Assembly (NCBI RefSeq): GCF_038446665.1
Contig: NZ_CP151802.1
Coordinates: forward strand, 868,001 to 932,000
Direction of reading: 5' to 3'
From: Lysobacter sp. FW306-1B-D06B
GTDB taxonomy: Bacteria > Pseudomonadota > Gammaproteobacteria > Xanthomonadales > Xanthomonadaceae
DNA: 64,000 nt
The notes beneath the pieces were generated by a model. It was not told where the DNA came from and did no database searches. It worked only from the letters and a program-made list of their open reading frames with translations. Positions 43,394 to 51,205 of this stretch are shown in pieces. Within the stretch, counting starts at the first letter, position 1. Every line of letters starts with the position of its first letter. The position numbers were made by a program, and so were the translations under genes.

Positions 43394-44137
43394 ATGCAGG
43401 ACTATCTGGTCAACGAGTTCCACCGCCAGGCGGACGCCCGACGCGCCCCGGCCTACCAGCACCTGCGCCGAACGCTGCAGCACGCGATCGAAAACGGCGA
43501 ACTCACGCCCGGCCAGGCCCTGCCCAGCGAGCGCGAGCTGACCAAGCTGCTCGACCTGTCGCGCGTCACCGTGCGCAAGGCCATCTCCGGTCTCGTTGCC
43601 GACGGGTTGCTCATGCAGCGCCAGGGTTCGGGCACGTTCGTGGCCGAGCGCATCGTCAAGTCGTTCTCCAAGCTCACCAGCTTCACCGACGATCTGCGCG
43701 CGCGCGGGCTGGATCCGAAGTCGCGTTTCATCGAGCGCGGCATCGGCGAAGTCACGCCCGATGAAGCCATGGCGCTGAACCTGTCGCCCGGCGCGCAGGT
43801 GGTGCGCTATTACCGCCTGCGCATCGCCGACGACATGGCGCTGGCGCTGGAGCGCACCGTCGTGCCGCAGACCGTGCTGCCGGATCCGAATCTGGTCGAG
43901 AACTCGTTGTACGAGACCTTCCAGAAGATGGGCCTGCGCCCCACGCGCGCGCTGCAGCGCCTGCGCGCGATCGCCTTCGATGCCGAGCAGGCGCGGCTGA
44001 TGAACCTGCCCGAAGGCAGTCCCGGCCTCTTCATCGAACGGCGCACCTTCCTCGACGACGGCCGCGTCGTCGAATACACCCGATCCTTCTACCGCGGCGA
44101 TGCCTACGACTTCGTTGCCGAACTCCAGAGCGAGTAA
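43394..44137 (+). CDS. GntR/HutC-family regulator (NagR-like)
   Basis: 247-residue repressor. The N-terminal winged helix is APAYQHLRRTLQHAIENGELTPGQALPSERELTKLLDLSRVTVRKAISGLVADGLLMQRQGSGTFV; the C-terminal UTRA ligand domain begins near SFTDDLRARGLDPKSRF and contains VVRYYRLRIADDMALALERTVVP. NagR/YvoA/DasR proteins of this type sense GlcN6P or GlcNAc6P. The gene leads straight into the GlcN6P isomerase and nagA genes, which supports the NagR identity. Own operator-like repeats lie at the start codon. Confidence 0.92.
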   Translation: MQDYLVNEFHRQADARRAPAYQHLRRTLQHAIENGELTPGQALPSERELTKLLDLSRVTVRKAISGLVADGLLMQRQGSGTFVAERIVKSFSKLTSFTDDLRARGLDPKSRFIERGIGEVTPDEAMALNLSPGAQVVRYYRLRIADDMALALERTVVPQTVLPDPNLVENSLYETFQKMGLRPTRALQRLRAIAFDAEQARLMNLPEGSPGLFIERRTFLDDGRVVEYTRSFYRGDAYDFVAELQSE

Positions 44138-44141
44138 TCCC

Positions 44142-45206
44142 TTGAGCGAACCGTCGAACGAAAGCGTCGCACTCACCGCTTCGGCCACGCGCATGCATGT
44201 CGAGGCGCAGGAAGCCGCCGACGCCATCGCGCGGCAGTTCGCCGCGAACGCGCCGGTCATCGACGCACTGGTGCAGCGCCTGAAGCAGTCGCCGCCGGCG
44301 TTCATCGTCACCTGCGCGCGCGGCAGTTCCGACCATGCCGCCACCTACGGGAAGTACCTGTTCGAAACCACGCTGGGGCTGGTGACGGCTTCGGCCTCGC
44401 CGTCCGTGGGCTCGGTGTATGCGGTGCGCCCGCATTTGCAGGGCGCGCTGTTCATCGCGATCTCGCAGTCGGGCAAGAGCCCGGACCTGGTGCGCAATGC
44501 CGAGATCGCACGCGCCGGTGGCGCGCTGGTCGTGGCGCTGGTGAATGTCGAGGACTCGCCGCTGGCGCAGATCGCCGATACGGTGATTCCGCTGCGCGCC
44601 GGCCCCGAGAAGAGCGTGGCGGCAACGAAGAGTTATCTGTGTTCGCTGGCCGCGCTGCTGCAACTCGCCGCGCGCTGGAGCGGCGACGCGAAGCTGCTCG
44701 CCGCGGTCGACGCCTTGCCCGATGCGCTGCGCGAAGCGTGGAAGCAGGACTGGTCGCCGCTGGTGGAAGGCTTGAAGGACGCGCGCAACCTGTTCGTCGT
44801 CGGCCGCGGGCTGGGCCTGGGCGCGGCGCAGGAAGCGGCGCTGAAGTTCAAGGAAACCTGCGGCCTGCACGCCGAAGCGTTCTCCTCGGCGGAAGTGAAG
44901 CACGGGCCGATGGCGATCGTCGGGCCGGGCTTCCCGGTGCTGGCCTTCGCGCAGGATGACGACACCGGCAGCGGTACCGCCGCGGTCGCCGAGGAATTCC
45001 GCGCGCGCGGCGCGCCGGTGTGGCTGACCTGGCCCGGCGCGGTCGCACGCGAAGGCGTGCTGCCGATGCCGCTGGCGCCGCACCCTGCGTGCACCCCGCT
45101 GCTGGCCGTTCAGAGTTTCTACAAGGCGGTGAATGCGCTGGCGGTCACGCGTGGCCACAATCCGGACGTGCCGCCGCATCTGAACAAGGTGACGGAGACG
45201 GTGTGA
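44142..45206 (+). CDS. SIS-domain glucosamine-6-phosphate deaminase (NagB-II)
   Basis: About 354 residues with two SIS domains, like the isomerase half of GlmS. Visible are TCARGSSDHAATYGKYLFE (sugar-phosphate loop), ISQSGKSPDLVRNAEIARAGGALVVALVN, EKSVAATKSYLCSLAAL and the second domain VGRGLGLGAAQEAALKFKETCGLHAEAFSSAEVKHGP. No glutaminase domain is present. This is the non-homologous deaminase/isomerase that replaces NagB in many proteobacteria, making fructose-6-P from GlcN6P. The start is uncertain: TTG at 44142, four bases after the GntR stop, fits the operon; ATG 44100 (overlapping) and ATG 44193 are alternatives. Confidence 0.9.
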   Translation: MSEPSNESVALTASATRMHVEAQEAADAIARQFAANAPVIDALVQRLKQSPPAFIVTCARGSSDHAATYGKYLFETTLGLVTASASPSVGSVYAVRPHLQGALFIAISQSGKSPDLVRNAEIARAGGALVVALVNVEDSPLAQIADTVIPLRAGPEKSVAATKSYLCSLAALLQLAARWSGDAKLLAAVDALPDALREAWKQDWSPLVEGLKDARNLFVVGRGLGLGAAQEAALKFKETCGLHAEAFSSAEVKHGPMAIVGPGFPVLAFAQDDDTGSGTAAVAEEFRARGAPVWLTWPGAVAREGVLPMPLAPHPACTPLLAVQSFYKAVNALAVTRGHNPDVPPHLNKVTETV

Positions 45207-45258
45207 AACCGTGATTCCGGATTCGCGATTGGTCAGGCGAAGGCCGATCAGCGCGCCC

Positions 45259-45283
45259 CGAATCCCGAATCTCTAATCCCGAG
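45259..45283 (+). repeat. CGAATCC heptamer remnant in the nagA leader
   Basis: CCGAATCCCGAATCTCTAATCC on the coding strand, ending 6 bases before the nagA ATG. A partly reversed copy (GATTCCGGATTCGCGATT) lies at 45212-45229. Confidence 0.65.
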
Positions 45284-45289
45284 ATCGCC

Positions 45290-46426
45290 ATGACCACGAT
45301 TGCCTTCACCCACGGCCGCATCCTCACCGAACGCGGTTTCGAGACCGACCTCAGCGTGCTCGTCGAGGACGGCCACATCGTCGCTGTGCTCCCCGGCCCG
45401 CCGCCGAAGGACGCGCAGGTGGTGGATCTTGCGGGTCGTTATCTCGTGCCGGGATTCATCGACACGCAGGTCAACGGCGGCGGCGACGTGCTGCTCAACG
45501 ACGAGCCCACGGTCGAAGGCCTGCGCCGCATCGCCGCCGCGCATCGCAAGTACGGCACCACCGGCATGCTGCCGACGCTGATCAGCGACGACGTCGAAGT
45601 GATGCGCCGCGCCATCGACGCCACCCGCGAAGCGATCGCGCAGAAGGTGCCGGGCGTGCTCGGCGTGCACCTGGAAGGGCCGTACCTCAACGCCGCACGC
45701 AAGGGCGTGCACGATCCGTCGAAGTTCCACACGCCCGATGCGGGCGAACTCGATCTGGTCGCCTCGCTCGGGAACGACGGCATCACGCTCGTCACGCTGG
45801 CGCCGGAACGCTTCGATGCCGCGACGTTGCAGGCACTGGCCGCACGCGGCGTCATCATCGCCGCCGGCCACACCGCTGCGACCTACGAACAACTGCGCGA
45901 CGCGTTCGCGCACGGCATCACCGGCGTGACGCACCTGTTCAACGCGATGACGCCGATGAACTCGCGCGAACCCGGCGCGGTCGGCGCGGCGCTGGAGAAC
46001 GCCGACGCGTGGTGCGGCCTGATCGTCGACGGCTTCCACGTGCACGACGCGACGCTGCGCGTGTCCATCGCCGCGCGCCCGCGCGGAAAGATGATGCTGG
46101 TAACCGACGCGATGCCGCCGGTGGGCGGCGAGCGCGAGGCGTTCTCGCTGTACGGCGTGGAGATGATCTGCCGCGACGGCCAGTGCACCACCGCCGACGG
46201 CACGCTGGCCGGCTCGGCGCTCGACATGGCCTCGGCCGTGCGCAACACCGTGCAGCGCCTCGGCCTGCCGCTGGACGAGGCGTGCCGCATGGCGTCGCAG
46301 TACCCGGCCGACTTCATCGGCCTGGGCGGCGAGCTGGGGCGGATCGCGCCGGGCTACCGGGCGGACCTGGTCGTGCTCGACGAGGACCTGAAGGTGCAGG
46401 GCACCTGGATTGCCGGGAAGGCGTGA
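45290..46426 (+). CDS. nagA: N-acetylglucosamine-6-phosphate deacetylase
   Basis: 378-residue amidohydrolase converting GlcNAc6P to GlcN6P. Metal and substrate residues are visible in VPGFIDTQVNGGGDVL, GVHLEGPYLNAARKGVHD (metal Glu), IAAGHTAATYEQ, GVTHLFNAMTPMNSREPG and the catalytic aspartate of LVTDAMPPVGG. Length is normal. It is third in the GntR-deaminase-nagA unit. The leader has heptamer repeats, and the last unit merges into the GAG that may serve as ribosome binding site. The downstream gap (46427-46722) holds a repeat element and a promoter. Confidence 0.97.
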   Translation: MTTIAFTHGRILTERGFETDLSVLVEDGHIVAVLPGPPPKDAQVVDLAGRYLVPGFIDTQVNGGGDVLLNDEPTVEGLRRIAAAHRKYGTTGMLPTLISDDVEVMRRAIDATREAIAQKVPGVLGVHLEGPYLNAARKGVHDPSKFHTPDAGELDLVASLGNDGITLVTLAPERFDAATLQALAARGVIIAAGHTAATYEQLRDAFAHGITGVTHLFNAMTPMNSREPGAVGAALENADAWCGLIVDGFHVHDATLRVSIAARPRGKMMLVTDAMPPVGGEREAFSLYGVEMICRDGQCTTADGTLAGSALDMASAVRNTVQRLGLPLDEACRMASQYPADFIGLGGELGRIAPGYRADLVVLDEDLKVQGTWIAGKA

Positions 46427-46439
46427 ATCCAGTGATCCC

Positions 46440-46516
46440 GTAGCCCGGGTAAGGCGAAGCCGCCCCCGGGGATTTCTGCCTGCCGCGCCCCGGGTGCGCT
46501 CCGCTTACCCGGGCTA
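46440..46516. repeat. inverted-repeat element (GTAGCCCGGGTAAG family), copy 1
   Basis: 77 bp bounded by GTAGCCCGGGTAAG and its complement CTTACCCGGGCTAC, with CCCCGGG motifs inside. A second 77-bp copy is at 50497-50573. It lies downstream of nagA. Confidence 0.85.
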
Positions 46517-46607
46517 CTTGTTCGGGAGTGTGGCGTCCATGCTGAACAGGCAACGTCACCTCCCGACGCTCTCCGGCACCCCGCGTCCGGGCCGGACTGG
46601 GACGGGC

Positions 46608-46616
46608 TGCTATAAT
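46608..46616 (+). promoter_or_regulatory. extended -10 promoter before the oxidoreductase gene
   Basis: TGCTATAAT, a perfect -10 box with an extended TGN. No matching -35 is evident 17 bp upstream. About 105 bp before the ATG at 46723. Confidence 0.5.
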
Positions 46617-46722
46617 TCCGAGTCTTTGCTCGGCACTTTCGACCTCGCGGCCCGCCGGCCGTGAGGCCCGGCGCCGGGCGTTCGCAGCCACCTCCGCGGT
46701 CCCCGCCGCGCCGGAGCCACGC

Positions 46723-49700
46723 ATGACCAGCACCGCCGAACTCAGCTCGCCGTCCTCGGCGAACACCGCGCTCACCAACTCCGTGCTCGACGCCGACTAC
46801 ACGCTCGAACACAAGTACAGCCGCGAGAAGGGCCGCATCTATCTGTCCGGCGTGCAGGCGCTGGTGCGACTGCCGCTGATGCAGCGCCTGCGCGATGAAG
46901 CGCTGGGCCTGAACACCGCCGGCTTCATCTCCGGCTATCGCGGTTCGCCGCTGGGCGGTTTCGACCTGGAGCTGTGGCGCGCGCGCAAGTTCCTCGAGAA
47001 CGCCGGCGTGAAGTTCACGCCCGGTCTCAACGAAGACCTCGGCGCGACGATGGTCTGGGGCACGCAGCAGACCAACCTGTTCCCCGGCGCGAAAGTGCAG
47101 GGCGTCTACGGCATGTGGTACGGCAAGGGCCCGGGCGTGGACCGCACCGGCGACGTGTTCAAGCACGCCAATGCGGCCGGCACCTCGCAGTTCGGCGGCG
47201 TGCTCGCGCTCGCGGCGGACGACCATGCCTGCCGTTCCTCGACGCTGCCGCACGGTTCGGAAGACGAATTCGTCAGCGCGATGATGCCGATCCTCAACCC
47301 GGCCGGCGTGCAGGACATCCTCGACATGGGCCTGGTCGGCTGGGCGATGTCGCGCTACACCGGCCGCTGGGTCGGCTTCAAGACGATCGCCGAAACCGTG
47401 GAGTCGTCGGCCTCGGTCGACGTCGATCCCATGGCCACGCGCATCGTGCTGCCGGAAGATTTCGAGATGCCGGAAGGCGGGCTCAACATCCGCTGGCCGG
47501 ATCCGCCGATGAACCAGGAAATGCGCCTGCACAAGTACGCGGTGAAGGCCGCGCAGGCGTTCGCGCGGGCCAACAACATCGACCGCGTCGTCATCGATTC
47601 GCCGCGTGCGCGCCTTGGCATCGTCACCACCGGCAAGTCCTACCTCGATGTGCTGCAGGCGCTGGAATACCTCGGCCTGGACGAGCAGGCGTGCGCGGAC
47701 CTGGGCATCCGCGTCTACAAGGTGGGCATGACCTGGCCGCTGGAGCCGGTGGGCATCACCAAGTTCGCGCAGGGCCTTGAGGACATCGTCGTCGTCGAGG
47801 AAAAGCGCGCCTTCATCGAGCGCCAGATGAAGGAGTACATGTACAACTGGAGCGGCCAGCGCCCGTCCATCGTCGGCAAGTACGACGAAAGCGGCGAGTG
47901 GATCCTGCCCTCCACCGGCGAACTCACGCCCGCGACCATCGCCGGCGTCATCGGCCGTCGCATCCAGCGCTTCCACGATTCCGAACACATCCGCAACGTC
48001 ATGGCATGGATGGCGGAGAAGGAATCCGAACTCGCCCTGCCGCGCGCGCAGTTCCCGCGCGTGCCGCATTACTGCTCGGGTTGCCCGCACAACATCTCCA
48101 CCGTCGTGCCGGAAGGTTCGCGCGCGCTGGGCGGCATCGGTTGCCATTACATGGTGACGTGGATGGACCGCAGCACCGACACCTTCACCCACATGGGCGG
48201 CGAAGGCGTGACGTGGTCGGGCCAGGCGGCGTTCACCGAAACGCCGCACGTGTTCCAGAACCTGGGCGACGGCACGTACTTCCATTCGGGCTCGCTGGCG
48301 ATCCGCCAGTCGGTCGCGACCGGCGTCAACATCACCTACAAGATTCTCTACAACGACGCAGTGGCGATGACCGGCGGCCAGCCGGTGGACGGCACGCTGT
48401 CGGTGCCGCAGATCGCGCACCAGGTGCGCAGCGAAGGCGTGCAGACGATCATCCTCGTCTCCGACGACATCGCGAAGTGGAGCAAGCGCGAGATCTTCCC
48501 GGGCGACATGGAATTCCATGACCGCAAGGAACTGGACAACGTGCAGAAGCGCCTGCGCGAGATCAAGGGCACCTCCGTGCTGATCTACGACCAGACCTGC
48601 GCCACCGAGAAGCGTCGCCGCCGCAAGCGCGGCAAGATGGTCGATCCGCAGAAGCGCGTGATGGTCAACTCGCTCGTGTGCGAAGGCTGCGGCGATTGCG
48701 GCAAGAAGTCGTTCTGCGTTTCCGTGCTGCCGAAGGAAACCGAGTTCGGCCGCAAGCGCGAGATCGACCAGAGCAACTGCAACAAGGATTACAGCTGCGT
48801 CAACGGCTTCTGCCCGAGCTTCGTGACGGTGGAAGGCGGCGGCCTGCGCAAGAAGAAGGGCTCCGGCGCGAAGGATCGCCTCGCCGATCTCCCGATGCCG
48901 AAGGTCGCCACCGATCTCTCGCAGCCCTGGAACATCCTGATCACCGGCGTCGGCGGCACGGGCGTGGTCACCATCGGCGCGCTGCTCGGCATGGCCGGCC
49001 ATCTGGAAGGCAAGGGTTCTTCCGTGCTCGACCAGACGGGCCTGGCGCAGAAGGGCGGCGCGGTCACCACGCACATCCGTATCGCGAAGTCGCCGGACGA
49101 CATCCACGCCGTGCGCATCGCCGCGGGCGAGGCGGACCTGGTGATCGGTTGTGACATGGTCGTCGTCAACGACTACTGGGCGCTGTCGAAGGTGCGCGCG
49201 GGCCGTTCCAACGTCGTGCTCAACAGCTACGAAGCGATGCCGGGCACGTTCACCACGCGTCCGGACATGCAGTTCCCGGCGGCCGACATCATCTCCGCGG
49301 TGAAGGTCGCGCTGGGCGGCAACGATCCGCACGTCGTCGATGCGACGCAGCTGGCGACCGCGCTGATGGGCGATGCCATCGCGACGAACCTGTTCATCCT
49401 CGGCTACGCGTGGCAGCAGGGCCTGGTGCCGCTGTCGATGGATTCGCTGATGCGCGCCATCGAGCTCAATGGCGCCGCGATCGAGATGAACAAGACCGCG
49501 TTCGCGTGGGGCCGCCTGGCGGTGATCGATCCGAACGCCGTCGCCGAAGCCGCCGGCCTGATCCGCAACGCGCCGACGCAGGCCGAGGCCACGCCGCACG
49601 AGTTGCCGATGCTCTCGCCGGGCCCGTGGGAAAGCACCGAGTGGGGCGCGACCTCCGCGCCGCGCTCCACGCGCAAGGAAGACGAACTGCGCCACGTGCC

Positions 49701-50412
49701 CGCGCACGGCAGCGCCGACAACGTCGCCTTCCTGCCGCTGGACGATGCGCGCCTGTCGCGTTCGCTGGACGAAGTGGTCGAGCGTCGCACCAAGTTCCTC
49801 ACCGAGTACCAGGACGCCGCGTACGCCAAGCGTTACAGCGATTTCGTCGCGCGCGTGCACGCGGCCGAGCGCAACGTCGCCGGCACGACCGATCTCACCG
49901 AGGCCGTCGCGCGTTACGCGTTCAAGCTGATGGCCTACAAGGACGAGTACGAGGTCGCGCGCCTGTACACCAGTGGCGATTTCCAGCGGAAGCTGGAGCA
50001 GCAGTTCGACGGAGACTACAAACTCAAGTTCCACCTCGCGCCGCCGCTGCTGGCGAAGAAGGATGCGCAGGGCCGCCTGATCAAGCAGGAATTCGGCCCG
50101 TGGGTGTTCACCGCGTTCAAGTGGCTGGCGAAGCTGCGCTTCCTGCGCGGCGGCACGTTCGACATCTTCGGCAAGACCGAGGAGCGCAAGATGGAGCGCC
50201 AGCTGATCGAGGACTACTTCAGGACGATCGAAGGCCTGCTCGGCAAGCTCGACCGTTCCAACGTGGACCTCGCGGCGGAGATCGCGTCGATTCCGGAGCA
50301 CATCCGCGGCTACGGCCACGTCAAGGAAGACCACCTGCACAAGGCCAAGGCGCGCGAAGCGGAGCTGCTGAAGGAATGGAGCAATCCGTTGCGGATCGTG
50401 AAGGTGGCGTAA
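46723..50412 (+). CDS. fused indolepyruvate ferredoxin oxidoreductase
   Basis: 1229-residue single-chain 2-oxoacid:ferredoxin oxidoreductase that decarboxylates aryl-pyruvates (or related 2-oxoacids) to acyl-CoA. The N-terminal part is the pyrimidine-binding half (FISGYRGSPLGGFDLELW), followed by the thiamine-diphosphate half (CSGCPHNISTVVP, GGIGCHYMVTWMDR, MGGEGVTWSGQAAF). Cysteine clusters for Fe-S binding are in LVCEGCGDCGKKSFCVSV and NCNKDYSCVNGFCPSF. The gamma domain starts at NILITGVGGTGVVTIGALLG and a DUF6537-type tail ends the protein. Such fusions are typical of aerobic proteobacteria. It is monocistronic, with an extended -10 promoter and a terminator. Confidence 0.93.
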   Translation: MTSTAELSSPSSANTALTNSVLDADYTLEHKYSREKGRIYLSGVQALVRLPLMQRLRDEALGLNTAGFISGYRGSPLGGFDLELWRARKFLENAGVKFTPGLNEDLGATMVWGTQQTNLFPGAKVQGVYGMWYGKGPGVDRTGDVFKHANAAGTSQFGGVLALAADDHACRSSTLPHGSEDEFVSAMMPILNPAGVQDILDMGLVGWAMSRYTGRWVGFKTIAETVESSASVDVDPMATRIVLPEDFEMPEGGLNIRWPDPPMNQEMRLHKYAVKAAQAFARANNIDRVVIDSPRARLGIVTTGKSYLDVLQALEYLGLDEQACADLGIRVYKVGMTWPLEPVGITKFAQGLEDIVVVEEKRAFIERQMKEYMYNWSGQRPSIVGKYDESGEWILPSTGELTPATIAGVIGRRIQRFHDSEHIRNVMAWMAEKESELALPRAQFPRVPHYCSGCPHNISTVVPEGSRALGGIGCHYMVTWMDRSTDTFTHMGGEGVTWSGQAAFTETPHVFQNLGDGTYFHSGSLAIRQSVATGVNITYKILYNDAVAMTGGQPVDGTLSVPQIAHQVRSEGVQTIILVSDDIAKWSKREIFPGDMEFHDRKELDNVQKRLREIKGTSVLIYDQTCATEKRRRRKRGKMVDPQKRVMVNSLVCEGCGDCGKKSFCVSVLPKETEFGRKREIDQSNCNKDYSCVNGFCPSFVTVEGGGLRKKKGSGAKDRLADLPMPKVATDLSQPWNILITGVGGTGVVTIGALLGMAGHLEGKGSSVLDQTGLAQKGGAVTTHIRIAKSPDDIHAVRIAAGEADLVIGCDMVVVNDYWALSKVRAGRSNVVLNSYEAMPGTFTTRPDMQFPAADIISAVKVALGGNDPHVVDATQLATALMGDAIATNLFILGYAWQQGLVPLSMDSLMRAIELNGAAIEMNKTAFAWGRLAVIDPNAVAEAAGLIRNAPTQAEATPHELPMLSPGPWESTEWGATSAPRSTRKEDELRHVPAHGSADNVAFLPLDDARLSRSLDEVVERRTKFLTEYQDAAYAKRYSDFVARVHAAERNVAGTTDLTEAVARYAFKLMAYKDEYEVARLYTSGDFQRKLEQQFDGDYKLKFHLAPPLLAKKDAQGRLIKQEFGPWVFTAFKWLAKLRFLRGGTFDIFGKTEERKMERQLIEDYFRTIEGLLGKLDRSNVDLAAEIASIPEHIRGYGHVKEDHLHKAKAREAELLKEWSNPLRIVKVA

Positions 50413-50446
50413 GGCGTGGCGTGATGCGCCGGCGCATGCGTGAAGG

Positions 50447-50468
50447 ACCCCGCTTCGGCGGGGTTTTT
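50447..50468 (+). terminator. rho-independent terminator of the oxidoreductase gene
   Basis: Stem ACCCCGC / GCGGGGT with the stable TTCG loop (50447-50464), followed by TTTT. Confidence 0.9.
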
Positions 50469-50496
50469 CATTTGCGTCGCCGCGAACGCAAGTCTC

Positions 50497-50573
50497 GTAG
50501 CCCGGGTAAGCGCAGCCGGGACGGCGGCCGCCGCAAACCTGCCCCGGGTGCACCTTCGGCTCACCCGGGCTAC
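50497..50573. repeat. inverted-repeat element (GTAGCCCGGGTAAG family), copy 2
   Basis: 77 bp from GTAGCCCGGGTAAG to CACCCGGGCTAC, the same element and length as 46440-46516. The two copies bracket the oxidoreductase gene. Confidence 0.85.
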
Positions 50574-50673
50574 ATCCCAGGGCTCTTCATGCGTGGCTTC
50601 GCAATGGGCCCGCACCGGGCCTTCAGCTCTGCTGACACTGCGCTGTCAGCAGCCCGCGCGCGACAATGCGCCC

Positions 50674-51096
50674 ATGGACACTGCGCGTCTGAAACGCTTC
50701 TGCGCCTCCTTCCCCGCGGCGAAGGAGGTCCTGCACGGCGAGCCGTCGAACATCCTCGTCTATTCGGTCGGCGGCAAGACGTTCGCGTACTTCAAGACCA
50801 GCCAGCCCGAACGCTGGCGCTTCAGCTTCCGCGCCACGCCCGAGCGCTTCGTCGAACTCACCGACCAGCCGGGTATCAAACCCGCGCGATGGATGGGGCG
50901 CTGGTACTGGGTGACGGTCGTCGATGTGCGCCGCGTGCCGGAGGACTATCTGCGCGAGCTGGTGACGTGGTCGTATCAGCGTGCGTTTGGAACGCTGAGC
51001 AGGAAGCGGCGACGGGAGCTGGTGGGTGAGGAGGCCTCGGAAGAGGGCTGGCCGCGCACGCACCTCGCACCGTCATCCCGGCGAAGGCCGGGATGA
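50674..51096 (+). CDS. MmcQ/YjbR family protein
   Basis: 140-residue protein of the MmcQ/YjbR (CyaY-like fold) family. Conserved positions are ARLKRFCASFPAAKEVLHGEPSNILVYSVGGKTFAYF, SFRATPERFVELTDQPGIKPARWMGRWYWVTV and LVTWSYQRAFGTLSRKRRREL. The family is proposed to bind DNA, but no function is established. The last ~12 residues and the stop codon come from a small repeat hairpin (51072-51097), so the native C-terminus may have been changed by repeat insertion. The frame upstream of 50674 crosses another repeat and was excluded. Confidence 0.85.
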   Translation: MDTARLKRFCASFPAAKEVLHGEPSNILVYSVGGKTFAYFKTSQPERWRFSFRATPERFVELTDQPGIKPARWMGRWYWVTVVDVRRVPEDYLRELVTWSYQRAFGTLSRKRRRELVGEEASEEGWPRTHLAPSSRRRPG

Positions 51097-51097
51097 C
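51072..51097. repeat. single-hairpin copy of the GTCATCCC repeat family
   Basis: GTCATCCCGGCG-AAG-GCCGGGATGAC, a 26-bp perfect-arm hairpin related to the arms of the repeats at 1827 and 56603. It supplies the stop codon of the MmcQ/YjbR gene. Confidence 0.75.
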
Positions 51098-51150
51098 GTT
51101 AGAGAAGGGCGAGGTGAACGGAGGCGAGGATGCCTGGCTCCAAACGCCAT

Positions 51151-51182
51151 AAACAACAACGCCGGCGCAAGGCCGGCGTTGT
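51151..51182 (-). terminator. terminator of the porin-MHS transporter operon
   Basis: Perfect 11-bp stem ACAACGCCGGC (51156-51166) / GCCGGCGTTGT (51172-51182), followed on the minus strand by TGTTT. Confidence 0.8.
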
Positions 51183-51205
51183 CGCATTTCAACCAACCAC
51201 CACCC

